A DNA stretch of 64,000 nt, taken from contig JACCWD010000115.1 in the NCBI GenBank assembly GCA_013697825.1, positions 1 through 64,000 of the forward strand. Direction: 5' to 3'. The notes below the pieces were generated by a model. It made no database searches, was not told the origin of the DNA, and saw only the letters and a program-made list of their open reading frames with translations. Below, piece by piece: positions 45,303-54,752 of the stretch. Every line of letters begins with the position of its first letter. Position 1 is the stretch's first letter. The translations under genes were made by a program, and so were the position numbers. This DNA comes from Rubrobacter sp. (GTDB lineage Bacteria; Actinomycetota; Rubrobacteria; Rubrobacterales; Rubrobacteraceae).

Positions 45303-46051
45303 GCGAGCGGCGACGGCGGCGGGACTTCCCACTCGTTGGCGAGTCCGGCGGCGCGGAGGGCGGCCCACATCGTAACCTGGTTGGCGGAGAGGACGGGTTT
45401 TCCGAGTTCCTCTTCGAGATCGGGGAGGATGCGGAAAGTTCGGAGGTTCGTGCAGCTAAGGAACACCGCGTCGGCGTCGGGTCGGTCGGCGGCGAGCGCG
45501 AGGGCGCGCACCGAATCCGCGCTCACCCGGAAGATGTCGCCCGTGAGGCCGAGGTATGCGTTCGACACCGTGTCGTATCCCGCCTCGCCGAGGAACCGCG
45601 AGAGCTTCTCCGTCACCTCTCCGTCGTACGGGGTTCCGACCGCGACCCGCTTCACGTCGAGGGCTTCGAGGGCCGTGAGGAGCGCGCCGCTCGCGGTGAT
45701 CGCCCGCTTCGCGCCCGCCTCCTCCATCGCGGCCCGGAGGCGTGCCTCGCCCGCGACGCCCTCGACGAAGCTCCCCGAGGTGCATGCGTACGCTATGACC
45801 TCGGGGGCGGCGATGGCGAGGTCTTTCACCGCCCGCATCACGACCGCCGCCTGGCTCACGAGCGAGGCGAACTCGATGCCGACGGGGAGCTCGACGGTGG
45901 GGGTGCGCGTTACATGGAGCGAGGCGTTCTCCGGCAGCCACCGCCAATATTCGCGGTCGAGGACGAGGTCGAAGGGCGTTATTATCCCGATTCCGACCTC
46001 GCCCGAGAAGTCGTCGAGAACCGCCTTCCCCGTCAAATTGACCTCGATCAC
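45230..46051 (-). CDS. Maleate isomerase / Asp-Glu racemase superfamily protein
   Basis: GIGIITPFDLVLDREYWRWLPENASLHVTRT; EVIAYACTSGSF; AVFLSCTNLRTF; GTG start with SD GGGAGGTG inferred. Confidence 0.8.
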   Translation of the reverse strand: MIEVNLTGKAVLDDFSGEVGIGIITPFDLVLDREYWRWLPENASLHVTRTPTVELPVGIEFASLVSQAAVVMRAVKDLAIAAPEVIAYACTSGSFVEGVAGEARLRAAMEEAGAKRAITASGALLTALEALDVKRVAVGTPYDGEVTEKLSRFLGEAGYDTVSNAYLGLTGDIFRVSADSVRALALAADRPDADAVFLSCTNLRTFRILPDLEEELGKPVLSANQVTMWAALRAAGLANEWEVPPPSPLAVARRESGAAPLHVASGVGGREKL

Positions 46052-46052
46052 G

Positions 46053-46112
46053 GTTTCACCTCCCGACGACGTTTCACATTTCAATGCATATTGTGGCACG
46101 CTGTTTCACATT
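46053..46112. promoter_or_regulatory. Repeated GTTTCAC(ATT) motifs in divergent promoter region
   Basis: GTTTCAC at 46053, GTTTCACATT at 46071 and 46103 (32 bp apart). Confidence 0.4.
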
Positions 46113-46146
46113 GCGCGACCAAATATCCAAAATGAAGGAGAAAGTT

Positions 46147-46875
46147 TTGCCGAACGATGAGACGAACCGCGTGAAACTCGGCTTTTTGTACCCCGGTTTC
46201 GCCGCCGAGGACGACTATCCACGCCTCGCCGAAATGACCGGAACCCGCGCCGAACTCGTCCACACCTCCATCGGCGAGGATGCCCACACGGTGGAGGCTC
46301 TCAGCGACATGGGTTCCCTTCCGCGCCTCCTCGAAGGGGCGAAGGTTCTCGAACAACGAGGCGTGGATTCGGTCGTGTGGTCTTCGACGAGCGCGAGCTT
46401 CGTCCTCGGGTGGGACGGCGCGATGCGCCAAGCCGAAGCCCTCGAAGAAGCACTCAGTGTACCCGCCTCGACGACCGCCTTCGCGTTCGTGAGCGCGGCG
46501 AAAAAGCTCGGGGTGGAGAGGGCCGCCGTCGCGGCGACGTATCCCGAGGACATCGCGCGGCTTTTCGAGAAATTCCTGGAAATCGGAGGTGTATCCGTCG
46601 TTCGGGTGGGGACTCGAGGGATCATTACTGCCGCCGAGGTCGGGACGCTCGGTCGGGAGGCGGTTCTCGAACTCGCGGTCGGGAACGATGACGGGTCGGC
46701 GGATGTTCTTCTCATGCCGGACACGGCGCTTCACAGCGCGGCGTGGCTCGAGGAGATCGAGGACGCGGTCGGGAAGCCCGTCATAACGGCGAATCAGGCG
46801 ACGTATCGGGAGGCGATGCGCCTCGCCGGGGACGATAAGGTTCGGGAGGGACTCGGGAGTCTTTTCCGGGTTTGA
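46147..46875 (+). CDS. Maleate isomerase / Asp-Glu racemase superfamily protein (paralogue)
   Basis: KLGFLYPGFAAEDDYPRLAEM; DSVVWSSTSASFVLG; VLLMPDTALHSAAWLEEIEDAVGKPVITANQATYREAMRLAG; TTG start with SD AAGGAG inferred. Confidence 0.78.
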   Translation: MPNDETNRVKLGFLYPGFAAEDDYPRLAEMTGTRAELVHTSIGEDAHTVEALSDMGSLPRLLEGAKVLEQRGVDSVVWSSTSASFVLGWDGAMRQAEALEEALSVPASTTAFAFVSAAKKLGVERAAVAATYPEDIARLFEKFLEIGGVSVVRVGTRGIITAAEVGTLGREAVLELAVGNDDGSADVLLMPDTALHSAAWLEEIEDAVGKPVITANQATYREAMRLAGDDKVREGLGSLFRV

Positions 46876-47129
46876 AAAGGTTTTGAGAATCTTTTCTCCG
46901 GTGGAGTGAAATCCGCATCGAGGCGCGGATTCGGCGTCGGTGGGGCGCCTTCGGAATCGGGGGTTAAGTAATGTTCGTAGCTTGCGTGGGATGGGCATAC
47001 TCGCTATAGTCTTCCGGCATGTACTGGCGGGCGGAAGTTCGCTTTGGCTATCTGCGAAGGGGCGGTTCACGAGGTTCGAGTTTAGCTTTCTTGTTCGTTA
47101 ATGCGTTTTCGACTGGAGGTTTTTCGAGT

Positions 47130-48014
47130 ATGCCCGACAATGACACGCACCACCAAAAATCCGGCAAGGCGAGTTTCGACGATATTTACGATATGGAGGA
47201 TCCCCGCGCTTATTTCACGGAGCTCGGGGCGTTCGATTACAAAGCCCCCGAGCATGGAAGCCGCCTTTTCTCGTGCTTGATCGAGGCGAAGGGGAAGGCC
47301 CGCGACGCGGACGACCCGTTCAATATAGTGGACGTGTGCTGTTCATACGGAATTAACGCCGCCCTTCTCAAATACGACATCACGCTCGACGACCTTTACG
47401 ACCGATACCGCTCCGAAGAAGCGGCGAGGGTTTCGAGCAACGAACTCGCCGTCTCGGACAAGGCTTTTTATGCGGCACGGAAGAAGGACGACCACCCGCG
47501 AGTGGTCGGCGTGGATTTCGCCGAGAACGCGGTCGCATACGGGGCGAGGGCCGGCCTCCTCGACGCGGGCTTCGCCGAGAACCTTGAAGACGAACCCGCG
47601 AGCGACGCGCTCGAACGCGCCATACGCCGCACCGATCTCCTCACCGTCACGGGCGGCATCGGGTACATCTCCGAGAAGACCTTCGACCACCTCCTCGGGA
47701 GCATGGAGGGCGCGCCGTGGGTCGCCTCGCTCGCGCTCCGGTGGGTCTCATACGACGACATCGCCGAAACCCTCTCCAAACATGGTCTCGCCACCGAAAA
47801 GCTCGACACCCACACCTTCATACAACGCCGCTTCGCCGACACCGAGGAACACGAATACGTCATCGGCGAACTCGAGAAGATGGGCGTGGACACCGAAGGC
47901 AAAGAATCCGAAGGTTCGTACCACGCCAATTTCTATCTCTCACGGCCCGTGGAGGACGCGGCGAGAACCCCCATCGAAGAGCTTCTCGCTCCCGTTCTCG
48001 AAACGTCGAGATAA
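47130..48014 (+). CDS. Class I SAM-dependent methyltransferase-like protein
   Basis: 294 aa; NIVDVCCSYGINAALLKYD; GVDFAENAVAYGARAGLLDAGFAENL; TGGIGYISEKTFDHLL. Confidence 0.72.
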   Translation: MPDNDTHHQKSGKASFDDIYDMEDPRAYFTELGAFDYKAPEHGSRLFSCLIEAKGKARDADDPFNIVDVCCSYGINAALLKYDITLDDLYDRYRSEEAARVSSNELAVSDKAFYAARKKDDHPRVVGVDFAENAVAYGARAGLLDAGFAENLEDEPASDALERAIRRTDLLTVTGGIGYISEKTFDHLLGSMEGAPWVASLALRWVSYDDIAETLSKHGLATEKLDTHTFIQRRFADTEEHEYVIGELEKMGVDTEGKESEGSYHANFYLSRPVEDAARTPIEELLAPVLETSR

Positions 48015-48029
48015 GCTCGCTGTCGCCCG

Positions 48030-48190
48030 CGCATTCAGCGATCAGCCGTCAGCTAAAAACCGTCCGGCGGCGAGAGTCGCGTTCCGAACACGACCCTCAC
48101 CCGGTGGGACTCACCGCTTCACGAACGCCGCGACTTCGCCAGCGGGGGTCGCCGGAAAAAGCTGACGGCTGACAGCGCGGGCGACAGCGA
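48030..48190. repeat. Imperfect inverted repeat with AGCTGA-type ends (family B)
   Basis: CGCTGTCGCCCGCGC..CAGCCGTCAGCTAAAAA ... AAAAGCTGACGGCTGACAGCGCGGGCGACAGCG. Confidence 0.75.
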
Positions 48191-48193
48191 GCT

Positions 48194-49426
48194 TCACGCC
48201 GACCTCGCCACCGGACGCGCCGCTCGGGCCGCTCCTTCGAGCCGCCCGAGATACCACACCACGAACGACTCGACGGAGCTTTCGGTGAGGGTGGAGAAGG
48301 GGCCGGGTTCGTAGGCGAGGGACTTTATCCCGGCGTGGTTGTTCTCGCAGAGTTCCCAATCCTGCTCCGAGGTCATCTTCCACACATGCGCGACCGTTCC
48401 GGGGTCGTAATCTTTTCCTTCGACGGCCTCCTCGTCCACGAAGAAGGTGACTTCCACGCGGGTGAGGTCGGGGCTTATCGGGAGGAGCCTCGTCGTCATG
48501 GCGTAGTCGCAGTTCGCGTGGCCCCAGAAATTGGGGAGCGTGATGATGCGGAGGCTCCCGCCGTCGGGACTCTCGAAATCGCCCATCAATGGCGCGACGA
48601 GGTTTCCGTCGAGGCTCTCTGTGAGGAAGCCTTCTTTTAGCGGGAGGCGGGAGATTCGGTGCGGGTCGCCGTCCGGGAAATTGACCTCCTTCGGGGAGAG
48701 GCCGAGGTTTTCCCACCGCTCGTATTCGCTGTCGAGGAGCGAATAATATTCCGCGTCGCCTCGGGTGTCGCCGGGGAGTCCGAGGTCGTAGTTCGACATG
48801 CAAAATTCCGGGTGGCTCACGCGGCAGTGATAGCATTCGCGGTTGTTCTCGACGAGAACCTTCCAGTTCGCCCGGACCTCGTAGTTATGGCGGGCTGCGA
48901 CTTTGGCGTTATCGAGGCCGTGCGCTCGGAGTTGCGGCTCGATGGCGTCGAGCATCGGGCCGAAGTCCGGCGCGTCGTCCGAGACGCACACGAAGATGAG
49001 GCCCGCCGCCTCGCGGATGTGGGCCTTCCGCAAAGCGTATTCTTCGGGGCGGAAGGTGTCGCCCATGAGGCGGGCGTTCGTTAGTTTCCCGTCGGGGGCG
49101 TACACCCATTGGTGGTACGGGCAGACGAGCGCTTTCGCGCAGCCGCGTTCTTCGGTGGCGATCTTCGAGCCGCGGTGGCGGCATACGTTGAAATGGGCGT
49201 GGATGTCGCCGTTTTTGTCGCGGATGATTATGAGGGACTCGTCGCCGACGGGGAGGGTGAAATAGTCGCCGGGGTTCGGGATCTCGCACGAGGCTCCGGC
49301 AAAGAGCCAGTTCGAGTGGAAGATGCGCTCCATCTCCTCGGCGAAGATGTCTTCGTCCGTGTAAAACTCGCGGGGGAGGCTCTTTCCCGGAGTCCGTTTT
49401 TGCAAAAGGTTCGTGAGGTTGTCCAT
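48194..49426 (-). CDS. Rieske [2Fe-2S] ring-hydroxylating oxygenase alpha subunit (GbcA/carnitine-monooxygenase-like)
   Basis: CRHRGSKIATEERGCAKALVCPYHQWVY Rieske motif; NREC YHCRVSHPEF iron-site region; ATG at 49426. Confidence 0.9.
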   Translation of the reverse strand: MDNLTNLLQKRTPGKSLPREFYTDEDIFAEEMERIFHSNWLFAGASCEIPNPGDYFTLPVGDESLIIIRDKNGDIHAHFNVCRHRGSKIATEERGCAKALVCPYHQWVYAPDGKLTNARLMGDTFRPEEYALRKAHIREAAGLIFVCVSDDAPDFGPMLDAIEPQLRAHGLDNAKVAARHNYEVRANWKVLVENNRECYHCRVSHPEFCMSNYDLGLPGDTRGDAEYYSLLDSEYERWENLGLSPKEVNFPDGDPHRISRLPLKEGFLTESLDGNLVAPLMGDFESPDGGSLRIITLPNFWGHANCDYAMTTRLLPISPDLTRVEVTFFVDEEAVEGKDYDPGTVAHVWKMTSEQDWELCENNHAGIKSLAYEPGPFSTLTESSVESFVVWYLGRLEGAARAARPVARSA

Positions 49427-49434
49427 AGTCGTCC

Positions 49435-50628
49435 TTATACGTGGAAGGTTTGCGCGAAGGCGGGGTCGGTGAGGGCGGGCCGGTCTATGCGGAACGCCTC
49501 GATGGGGTGCCGGCTCCCCCCGTCCATCGCGAGGTCGCGGAGGATGTCGCCGATGAGGGCCGCGAATTTGTACGCGTGGCCCGCCCCGACCGCGACGGAT
49601 ATTTGCGGGTGATCCGGCAAAGCGCCGAGGATGAAATTCTGATCCGGCGGCACGGTGTACAAACACGTCTTCGTGTACATCTCCGGCCCGAGGAAGCGAG
49701 GTATGCGCCGTTCGAGGAACCCGCGGTATCGAAGCTGGCGCACCGGGTCGGGGTCGAACGTCCGCGTGTCCCCCGTGACGGGCGAAGGCAATCCACCCAT
49801 GTGCTGCCCCATCTTCGTCGCGACCTCGCCGTAAACCGGGAACCCGTAGAAATTATGCTCCCCGTGCCACATGAAGACCGGGAAGCGACGCGGCGAGAAC
49901 TCGTGGAGGTTCGGCGTCGCATAGTACGTAACCTGTTCCTGCGTGACGGTGAGCGGAACGTACGCCCCCGCTCCCGCGAGGACCTCGTTCGTCCATGTGT
50001 CGCTCGCAACGACGACCCGGTCGGCGAAGAAAGTCCGATGGTCCGTGACGACTTCCACCCCTTCGCCGTTCGGACGGATGGAACGGACGGGCGTTTCTTC
50101 GAGGATCTCCGCTCCGTGGGCGCGGGCGAGAGCGACATGGGTGGCGTTCGCCTTCGCGGCGTCCACGATGCCGGAGTCTTTCTGGAAGATCGCCCGCTCG
50201 GAGCCTTCGAGCCGGAATTGCGGCCACCGCGACACAAGCTCGTCGGCGTCGAGAAGCTCGTAGTCGAAGCCGAACTCCTCGAAGGCCGCGACGTATCCTT
50301 CGATGTTCCGCGTCCCGGTCTTCGATGCGTCGCGCTCCGCCGTCGCTTCGATGACGAGGCCGCCCGTCTTCGTGAGGAGCTTTATGTCCGATTCCTTCTC
50401 GACCTCGTCCCATGCCTCATAAGCGTGGGGGGCGAGGGCGGCGTACTCGGATTGATGCTGCGCGAGGCGGATGATGCGTGAGTGATCCTGTGAGGCTCCC
50501 CGGACGTGGCCGAGCTTGAATTGCTCGATGCCGAGAACCGAAGAGCCGAGCTCCTTTCCGAGACGGTACAACGCCGCCGAGCCGAGTCCTCCACAACCAA
50601 TGACGATGACTTCATAATTATTATCCAT
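49435..50628 (-). CDS. FAD-dependent N-methyl amino acid oxidase (sarcosine oxidase/SolA-like)
   Basis: YEVIVIGCGGLGSAALYRLGKELGSSVLGIEQFKLGHVRGASQDHSRIIRLAQ; CLYTVPPDQNFILG; VAVGAGHAYKFAALIGDILRDL. Confidence 0.9.
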   Translation of the reverse strand: MDNNYEVIVIGCGGLGSAALYRLGKELGSSVLGIEQFKLGHVRGASQDHSRIIRLAQHQSEYAALAPHAYEAWDEVEKESDIKLLTKTGGLVIEATAERDASKTGTRNIEGYVAAFEEFGFDYELLDADELVSRWPQFRLEGSERAIFQKDSGIVDAAKANATHVALARAHGAEILEETPVRSIRPNGEGVEVVTDHRTFFADRVVVASDTWTNEVLAGAGAYVPLTVTQEQVTYYATPNLHEFSPRRFPVFMWHGEHNFYGFPVYGEVATKMGQHMGGLPSPVTGDTRTFDPDPVRQLRYRGFLERRIPRFLGPEMYTKTCLYTVPPDQNFILGALPDHPQISVAVGAGHAYKFAALIGDILRDLAMDGGSRHPIEAFRIDRPALTDPAFAQTFHV

Positions 50629-50684
50629 GACCGGAATCTAAAAGGTCGCATACGTTACGTCCAATACATTTCGCCACGCCTTCC

Positions 50685-50699
50685 ATAAGCGCGGCTTAT
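50685..50699. promoter_or_regulatory. Candidate LysR-type operator ATAAGC-GCG-GCTTAT (T-N11-A)
   Basis: Inverted repeat in divergent region between SolA-like and LysR genes. Confidence 0.5.
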
Positions 50700-50776
50700 A
50701 GTCATATATTCGATTCGGCAATAGCGGGTCGGCGTATACAAGTCGTGGGGCATGTGGCATACAATCGGGGCAGTTT

Positions 50777-51679
50777 ATGGAACTGAGGCATATACGGTAT
50801 TTCGTGGCGGTCGCCGAGGAGCTGAATTTCAGCCGGGCGGCGGGGAGGATATATCTCTCGCAGCCCGCTCTCAGCCAGCAAATAAGGAAGCTGGAAGTGG
50901 AGCTTGGCGTTTCGCTTTTCATCCGCAACGGCCACGGCATCGAGCTTACGGAGGCCGGGAAGGTTTTTCTGGAAGGCTCGCGGAAGATACTCGTCCAGGT
51001 CGAGCAGACGACGCGGGCGTCGCGGGAGGCGGGGGGCGCGGAGGAGAGTTATCTGCGCGTGGGCTTCCCGGAGTATGCGAACCACACGCCCGTGGCCCAT
51101 ATTTTGCAGGCGTTTCAGCGGCGATACTCGTACATCGAGTTAAAGGAGGAGGAGCTTTTCACGCTCCAGCAAACTTTGCAGCAGGTGGACGCGCTTCGCG
51201 ACGGGAACCTCGACATCGGGTTCATGCTCGCGCCCGTGGAGGACGAGGCATTGGAGAGCGAGGTCGTCCTCGACATCGAACTCGTCGCCGCGCTGCCGAT
51301 GGATCATCGCCTCGCCGGGAGGGACGAGATTCGCATGAGCGAGCTATCCGAGGAGCGCATCATCCTCTTCTCGCGCCGCTTTCACCCGAAATGCTACGAT
51401 TACGTCGTGGATTGCTGCCGCGAGGCCGGCTTCGTCCCGAACCTCGTGCAAAGGAACGAGCCGCAACTTTACTCCGGGGCGACGACGTACCGGATGGTCG
51501 CCTCCGGCGTCGGAGTCGGCATAGTCGCCAAGCCGCTCGTGACGGTCTTTCAGCCGGGCGTCGTCTTCAAGCGCCTGACGGAGCCTTCCCCGATATTGAA
51601 GCTCGCCGCCGCGTGGCGACGCGACGACGACTCTGTAAACCTTCGGGCCTTCCTCGAAGTGATGCGCGAATATTCGTAG
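50777..51679 (+). CDS. LysR-family transcriptional regulator
   Basis: MELRHIRYFVAVAEELNFSRAAGRIYLSQPALSQQIRKLEVELGVSLF. Confidence 0.95.
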   Translation: MELRHIRYFVAVAEELNFSRAAGRIYLSQPALSQQIRKLEVELGVSLFIRNGHGIELTEAGKVFLEGSRKILVQVEQTTRASREAGGAEESYLRVGFPEYANHTPVAHILQAFQRRYSYIELKEEELFTLQQTLQQVDALRDGNLDIGFMLAPVEDEALESEVVLDIELVAALPMDHRLAGRDEIRMSELSEERIILFSRRFHPKCYDYVVDCCREAGFVPNLVQRNEPQLYSGATTYRMVASGVGVGIVAKPLVTVFQPGVVFKRLTEPSPILKLAAAWRRDDDSVNLRAFLEVMREYS

Positions 51680-51689
51680 CCCGCTTCGC

Positions 51690-51812
51690 TCTCAGCCAGT
51701 CAGCAAAACCCGAAGCCGGAACTCCGGTTCGGAGGCGAACGCATGCGAACAAAAAGCTGAAATGCTGACTGGCTGAGACGCTGGCATGCGTAAAGACGCG
51801 AAGCGTCTTTAC
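51690..51812. repeat. Nested inverted repeat (family B) ending in GTAAAGACGC-GAA-GCGTCTTTAC
   Basis: CTCAGCCAGTCAGC ... GCTGACTGGCTGAG plus a 10-bp-arm hairpin at 51790-51812. Confidence 0.8.
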
Positions 51813-52654
51813 AAATCCCCGCCCTCGTCGGAGAGGCGGTTCATCTCGCGGCTGAGGAGGCCGAGGCGGGCTTCCCTGAGGAGCGGAACGCGCCTTCTTC
51901 TTTGAAGGACGCTTCCGAGGTCGAGGTCGGCGGTTATGAGGGTTTCTTTGTAAAGGGGGGCTTCGGCCATGAGGTTTCCCATCGGATCCGCGACGTGGGA
52001 GTTGCCCCAGAACGCGAGGTCGCCCTCGGTTCCGACGCGGTTCACGAAGACGACGTAGCATTCGTACATCCGACCGTAGAAACTCGTTATGTCGTGCCAG
52101 TATTCCGTCGTGTCCATGTCGCCGGGGAAGCGCGAGTCCGCGCTGTTCGTCGGGACGAGGAGGACGCGCGCGCTGTCTTGGACGGCGAGGAAACCGAGCG
52201 TCGGCTGCCAGGCATCGTTACATATGAGCGCCGCCATCCGTCCGTGCTTCGTCGTGAAGGCGCGCATGCGTTGCCCCGGAGCGAAGTGCTTCCGCTCCTC
52301 GAAGTGGCCGTACGTCGGGAGATAAAGTTTCCGGTGGAGATGGAGGAGGTGTCCGTCCTCGAAGTACGCCGCGCTGTTGTACGTCCTCACGCCGCCGTCG
52401 TCCTCGTGGAAGCAAAGGAGGAGCGAGGTGTCCCCGGCCTCCGCCAAAAGCTCTTTTATCCGCTCGTCGTTGTTTATGTCGAGGGAGACCTCGTCGCTGA
52501 CTTGGCCGAGAGAGTATCCGGTCAGGCTCAGTTCCGGGAAGACGACGAGGTCGGAGCCGAGGGACTTCGCCTCCCGGACTGCCTCCGCCGCTTTTTCGAT
52601 GTTCGCGCTGACGTCTCCGAGTATGGGGTCAACCTGTGCAAGAGCTATTCTCAT
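51809..52654 (-). CDS. Nitrilase-superfamily carbon-nitrogen hydrolase
   Basis: MRIALAQVDPILGDVSANIEKAAEAVREAKSLGSDLVVFPELSLTGYS; MAALICNDAWQPT. Confidence 0.88.
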   Translation of the reverse strand: MRIALAQVDPILGDVSANIEKAAEAVREAKSLGSDLVVFPELSLTGYSLGQVSDEVSLDINNDERIKELLAEAGDTSLLLCFHEDDGGVRTYNSAAYFEDGHLLHLHRKLYLPTYGHFEERKHFAPGQRMRAFTTKHGRMAALICNDAWQPTLGFLAVQDSARVLLVPTNSADSRFPGDMDTTEYWHDITSFYGRMYECYVVFVNRVGTEGDLAFWGNSHVADPMGNLMAEAPLYKETLITADLDLGSVLQRRRRVPLLREARLGLLSREMNRLSDEGGDL

Positions 52655-52739
52655 AGCCGCATCGTATATGGCCGAAACGAGTCGCGCTAGTGCGGACCCC
52701 GGAAAGACCACGCCTTCCCGAAAAATCGGCCGGGAATCG

Positions 52740-52895
52740 AGGCTCCGCTCCGCCCGCAGCCCCGCTTCGGAGGTTCGGAAAAGATGAAGGTCGAAACCAC
52801 GCGCCCGGCGCCAAAAGAGAGGGAGTCGGGAACATCCCGACCCCCGAAACGAGCGGAGCCGGAGACGAAGCGAGTGCCTCCCGACTCCCGTTTTT
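52740..52895. repeat. Degenerate interspersed repeat family A copy
   Basis: GAGAGGGAGTCGGGAACATCCCGACCCCCGAAACGAGCGGAGCC...CCTCCCGACTCCCG. Confidence 0.6.
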
Positions 52896-54437
52896 TTACG
52901 CCGTCGCGAAGCGCCCGATGGTGTTCTTCGTCCGTATGTCCCCGAGAACCTCGGCGAAGATTTTGTAATACGCCGCCTCTTCGCGGGTTCGGAGCGGGGG
53001 GACGGTCTCGTCCTTTGTCTCCTCGAACTCTTTTTCGGAGATGCTTTCCTCCATCCGCTTTTTGAGGACGGAGGACGCGCCCGAGCCGTCGCCGAACTGC
53101 GACTTCTTCCGCCAGAGGAGATCCTCCGGGAGCCAGCCGTCGAAGGCGTACCGGAGGAGCCGCTTCTCCATTTGCCCCTCCCCGGCGAGCTTCCATCCCG
53201 CCGGAAGCGCGAGTCCGAGCTCGATCATGTCGAGCTCCAAAAACGGAACCCGCGCTTCGAGGCCGTGCGCCATCGTCACCCGGTCGCATCTTTGGAGGTT
53301 GAGATTGTGAAGCCCCTCGATGGTCCGCACAAGCTCGTCGTGGAGTTCGTCCTCGGTCTTGAAGCGGTCGAGATATTCGTATCCGGCGAAAATTTCATCC
53401 GCGCCCTCGCCGGTGAGGACGACTTTGACGTGCTTTGCCGTGAACTCCGCGAGGATATAGTTCGGAACCGCGCTCCTCACGAGCGAGGGGTCGAAGCTCT
53501 CGATGGTACGCACGACCTTCGGCACGGCGTCGAGGGCTTCTTCGGCGGTGTATATGCTCTCGTGGTGCTCGGTGTCGAGGTATTCGGCGGCTTCTCGGGC
53601 GGCTTCGAGATCGGGCGAGCCTTCGAGGCCGACGGCGAAGGTCTTTAGTTTCTCGCCGCGCTTTTCGTACCATCTCGCCGCGATGGCGGCGATGAGCGTC
53701 GAGTCGAGGCCGCCGGAGAGGAACACCCCGACGGGGACGTCGCCCATCATTTGCCCCTCGGTTGTTTTTATGACTTGGTCGCGGACCTTCGCGAGGATGT
53801 CGTCGGGGATGTCCGCCCCCGCCTCCGACGGCCCCTCGAATTTGTGGAGGCGTTCGCGGTCGCGGGGAACGGCGTACGCGAAGCGGGTGAGCCCGTCCTC
53901 CGGCGTCCAATAATGTCCCGGCGGAAACACGCGAACCTCCGGCTGGTACTCCTCGTCGAAGGCGTGGAGCTCGGAGACGAACTGGACGTGTCCGTCTTCC
54001 TGCTCCGCCCAGTAAAGCGGCTTTATCCCCACCGGGTCGCGGGCGGCGAGGAAGCTCCCGTCCTCTCCGGCGATGGCGAACGCGAACATTCCGCGAAGCT
54101 CGGCGACGGCGTCTTTGCCGCGGTGGGCGACGACTTGAAGGGCGACCTCGTTGTCCGAGTTCGTTTTGAAATCCACGTCCGGGAGGGTCTCGCGGAGCGC
54201 GGCGTGGTTATAGATTTCGCCGTTCCCGACGAGGAAGAGTTTGCCCTTTCCGTTCTCCGTCGAGAGCGGTTGTTTTCCGCCGGACACGTCCACGATGGAG
54301 AGGCGGCGGTGGCCGAGCCAGTTTCCGGCGACCTCCACGCTGCCTGTGTCGTCCGGGCCTCGGTGGGTGATGCGTTCGAGCATTTCGGAGGCGATGTCAA
54401 GGTCGAGTCCGCCGTATCCGGCGACGATTCCGCACAT
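52896..54437 (-). CDS. asnB: Asparagine synthase (glutamine-hydrolysing)
   Basis: MCGIVAGYGG N-terminal Cys2; VPVGVFLSGGLDSTLIAAIA; VLTGEGADEIFAGYEYL. Confidence 0.93.
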   Translation of the reverse strand: MCGIVAGYGGLDLDIASEMLERITHRGPDDTGSVEVAGNWLGHRRLSIVDVSGGKQPLSTENGKGKLFLVGNGEIYNHAALRETLPDVDFKTNSDNEVALQVVAHRGKDAVAELRGMFAFAIAGEDGSFLAARDPVGIKPLYWAEQEDGHVQFVSELHAFDEEYQPEVRVFPPGHYWTPEDGLTRFAYAVPRDRERLHKFEGPSEAGADIPDDILAKVRDQVIKTTEGQMMGDVPVGVFLSGGLDSTLIAAIAARWYEKRGEKLKTFAVGLEGSPDLEAAREAAEYLDTEHHESIYTAEEALDAVPKVVRTIESFDPSLVRSAVPNYILAEFTAKHVKVVLTGEGADEIFAGYEYLDRFKTEDELHDELVRTIEGLHNLNLQRCDRVTMAHGLEARVPFLELDMIELGLALPAGWKLAGEGQMEKRLLRYAFDGWLPEDLLWRKKSQFGDGSGASSVLKKRMEESISEKEFEETKDETVPPLRTREEAAYYKIFAEVLGDIRTKNTIGRFATA

Positions 54438-54752
54438 GCTTTTTTATTCTCCTCTCGGGGATTTCCGACTATGGAATATCGCGGCGCGGTCGCCCGGCGG
54501 TGGAGTTGGCGATGAACCGTGTTTTCGTCCCTCCGGGGGATTTTCCGCGATCACGATAAGCATATGATAGCAGCAATGGAGATGCTTTTCGGCGAACGAC
54601 GTGCCGAACTCACAATCGCACGCGAATTCCCCCCGCCGTACAACGCGAAGAGCCACCGCCCCGAAAATCTTCCTCCCTCGGGCCGATGCGGAAATACACG
54701 CCGGAGAACTAATATTCCCGAACACGCCACGCGAAGAAGGAGGGAGGCGAAT

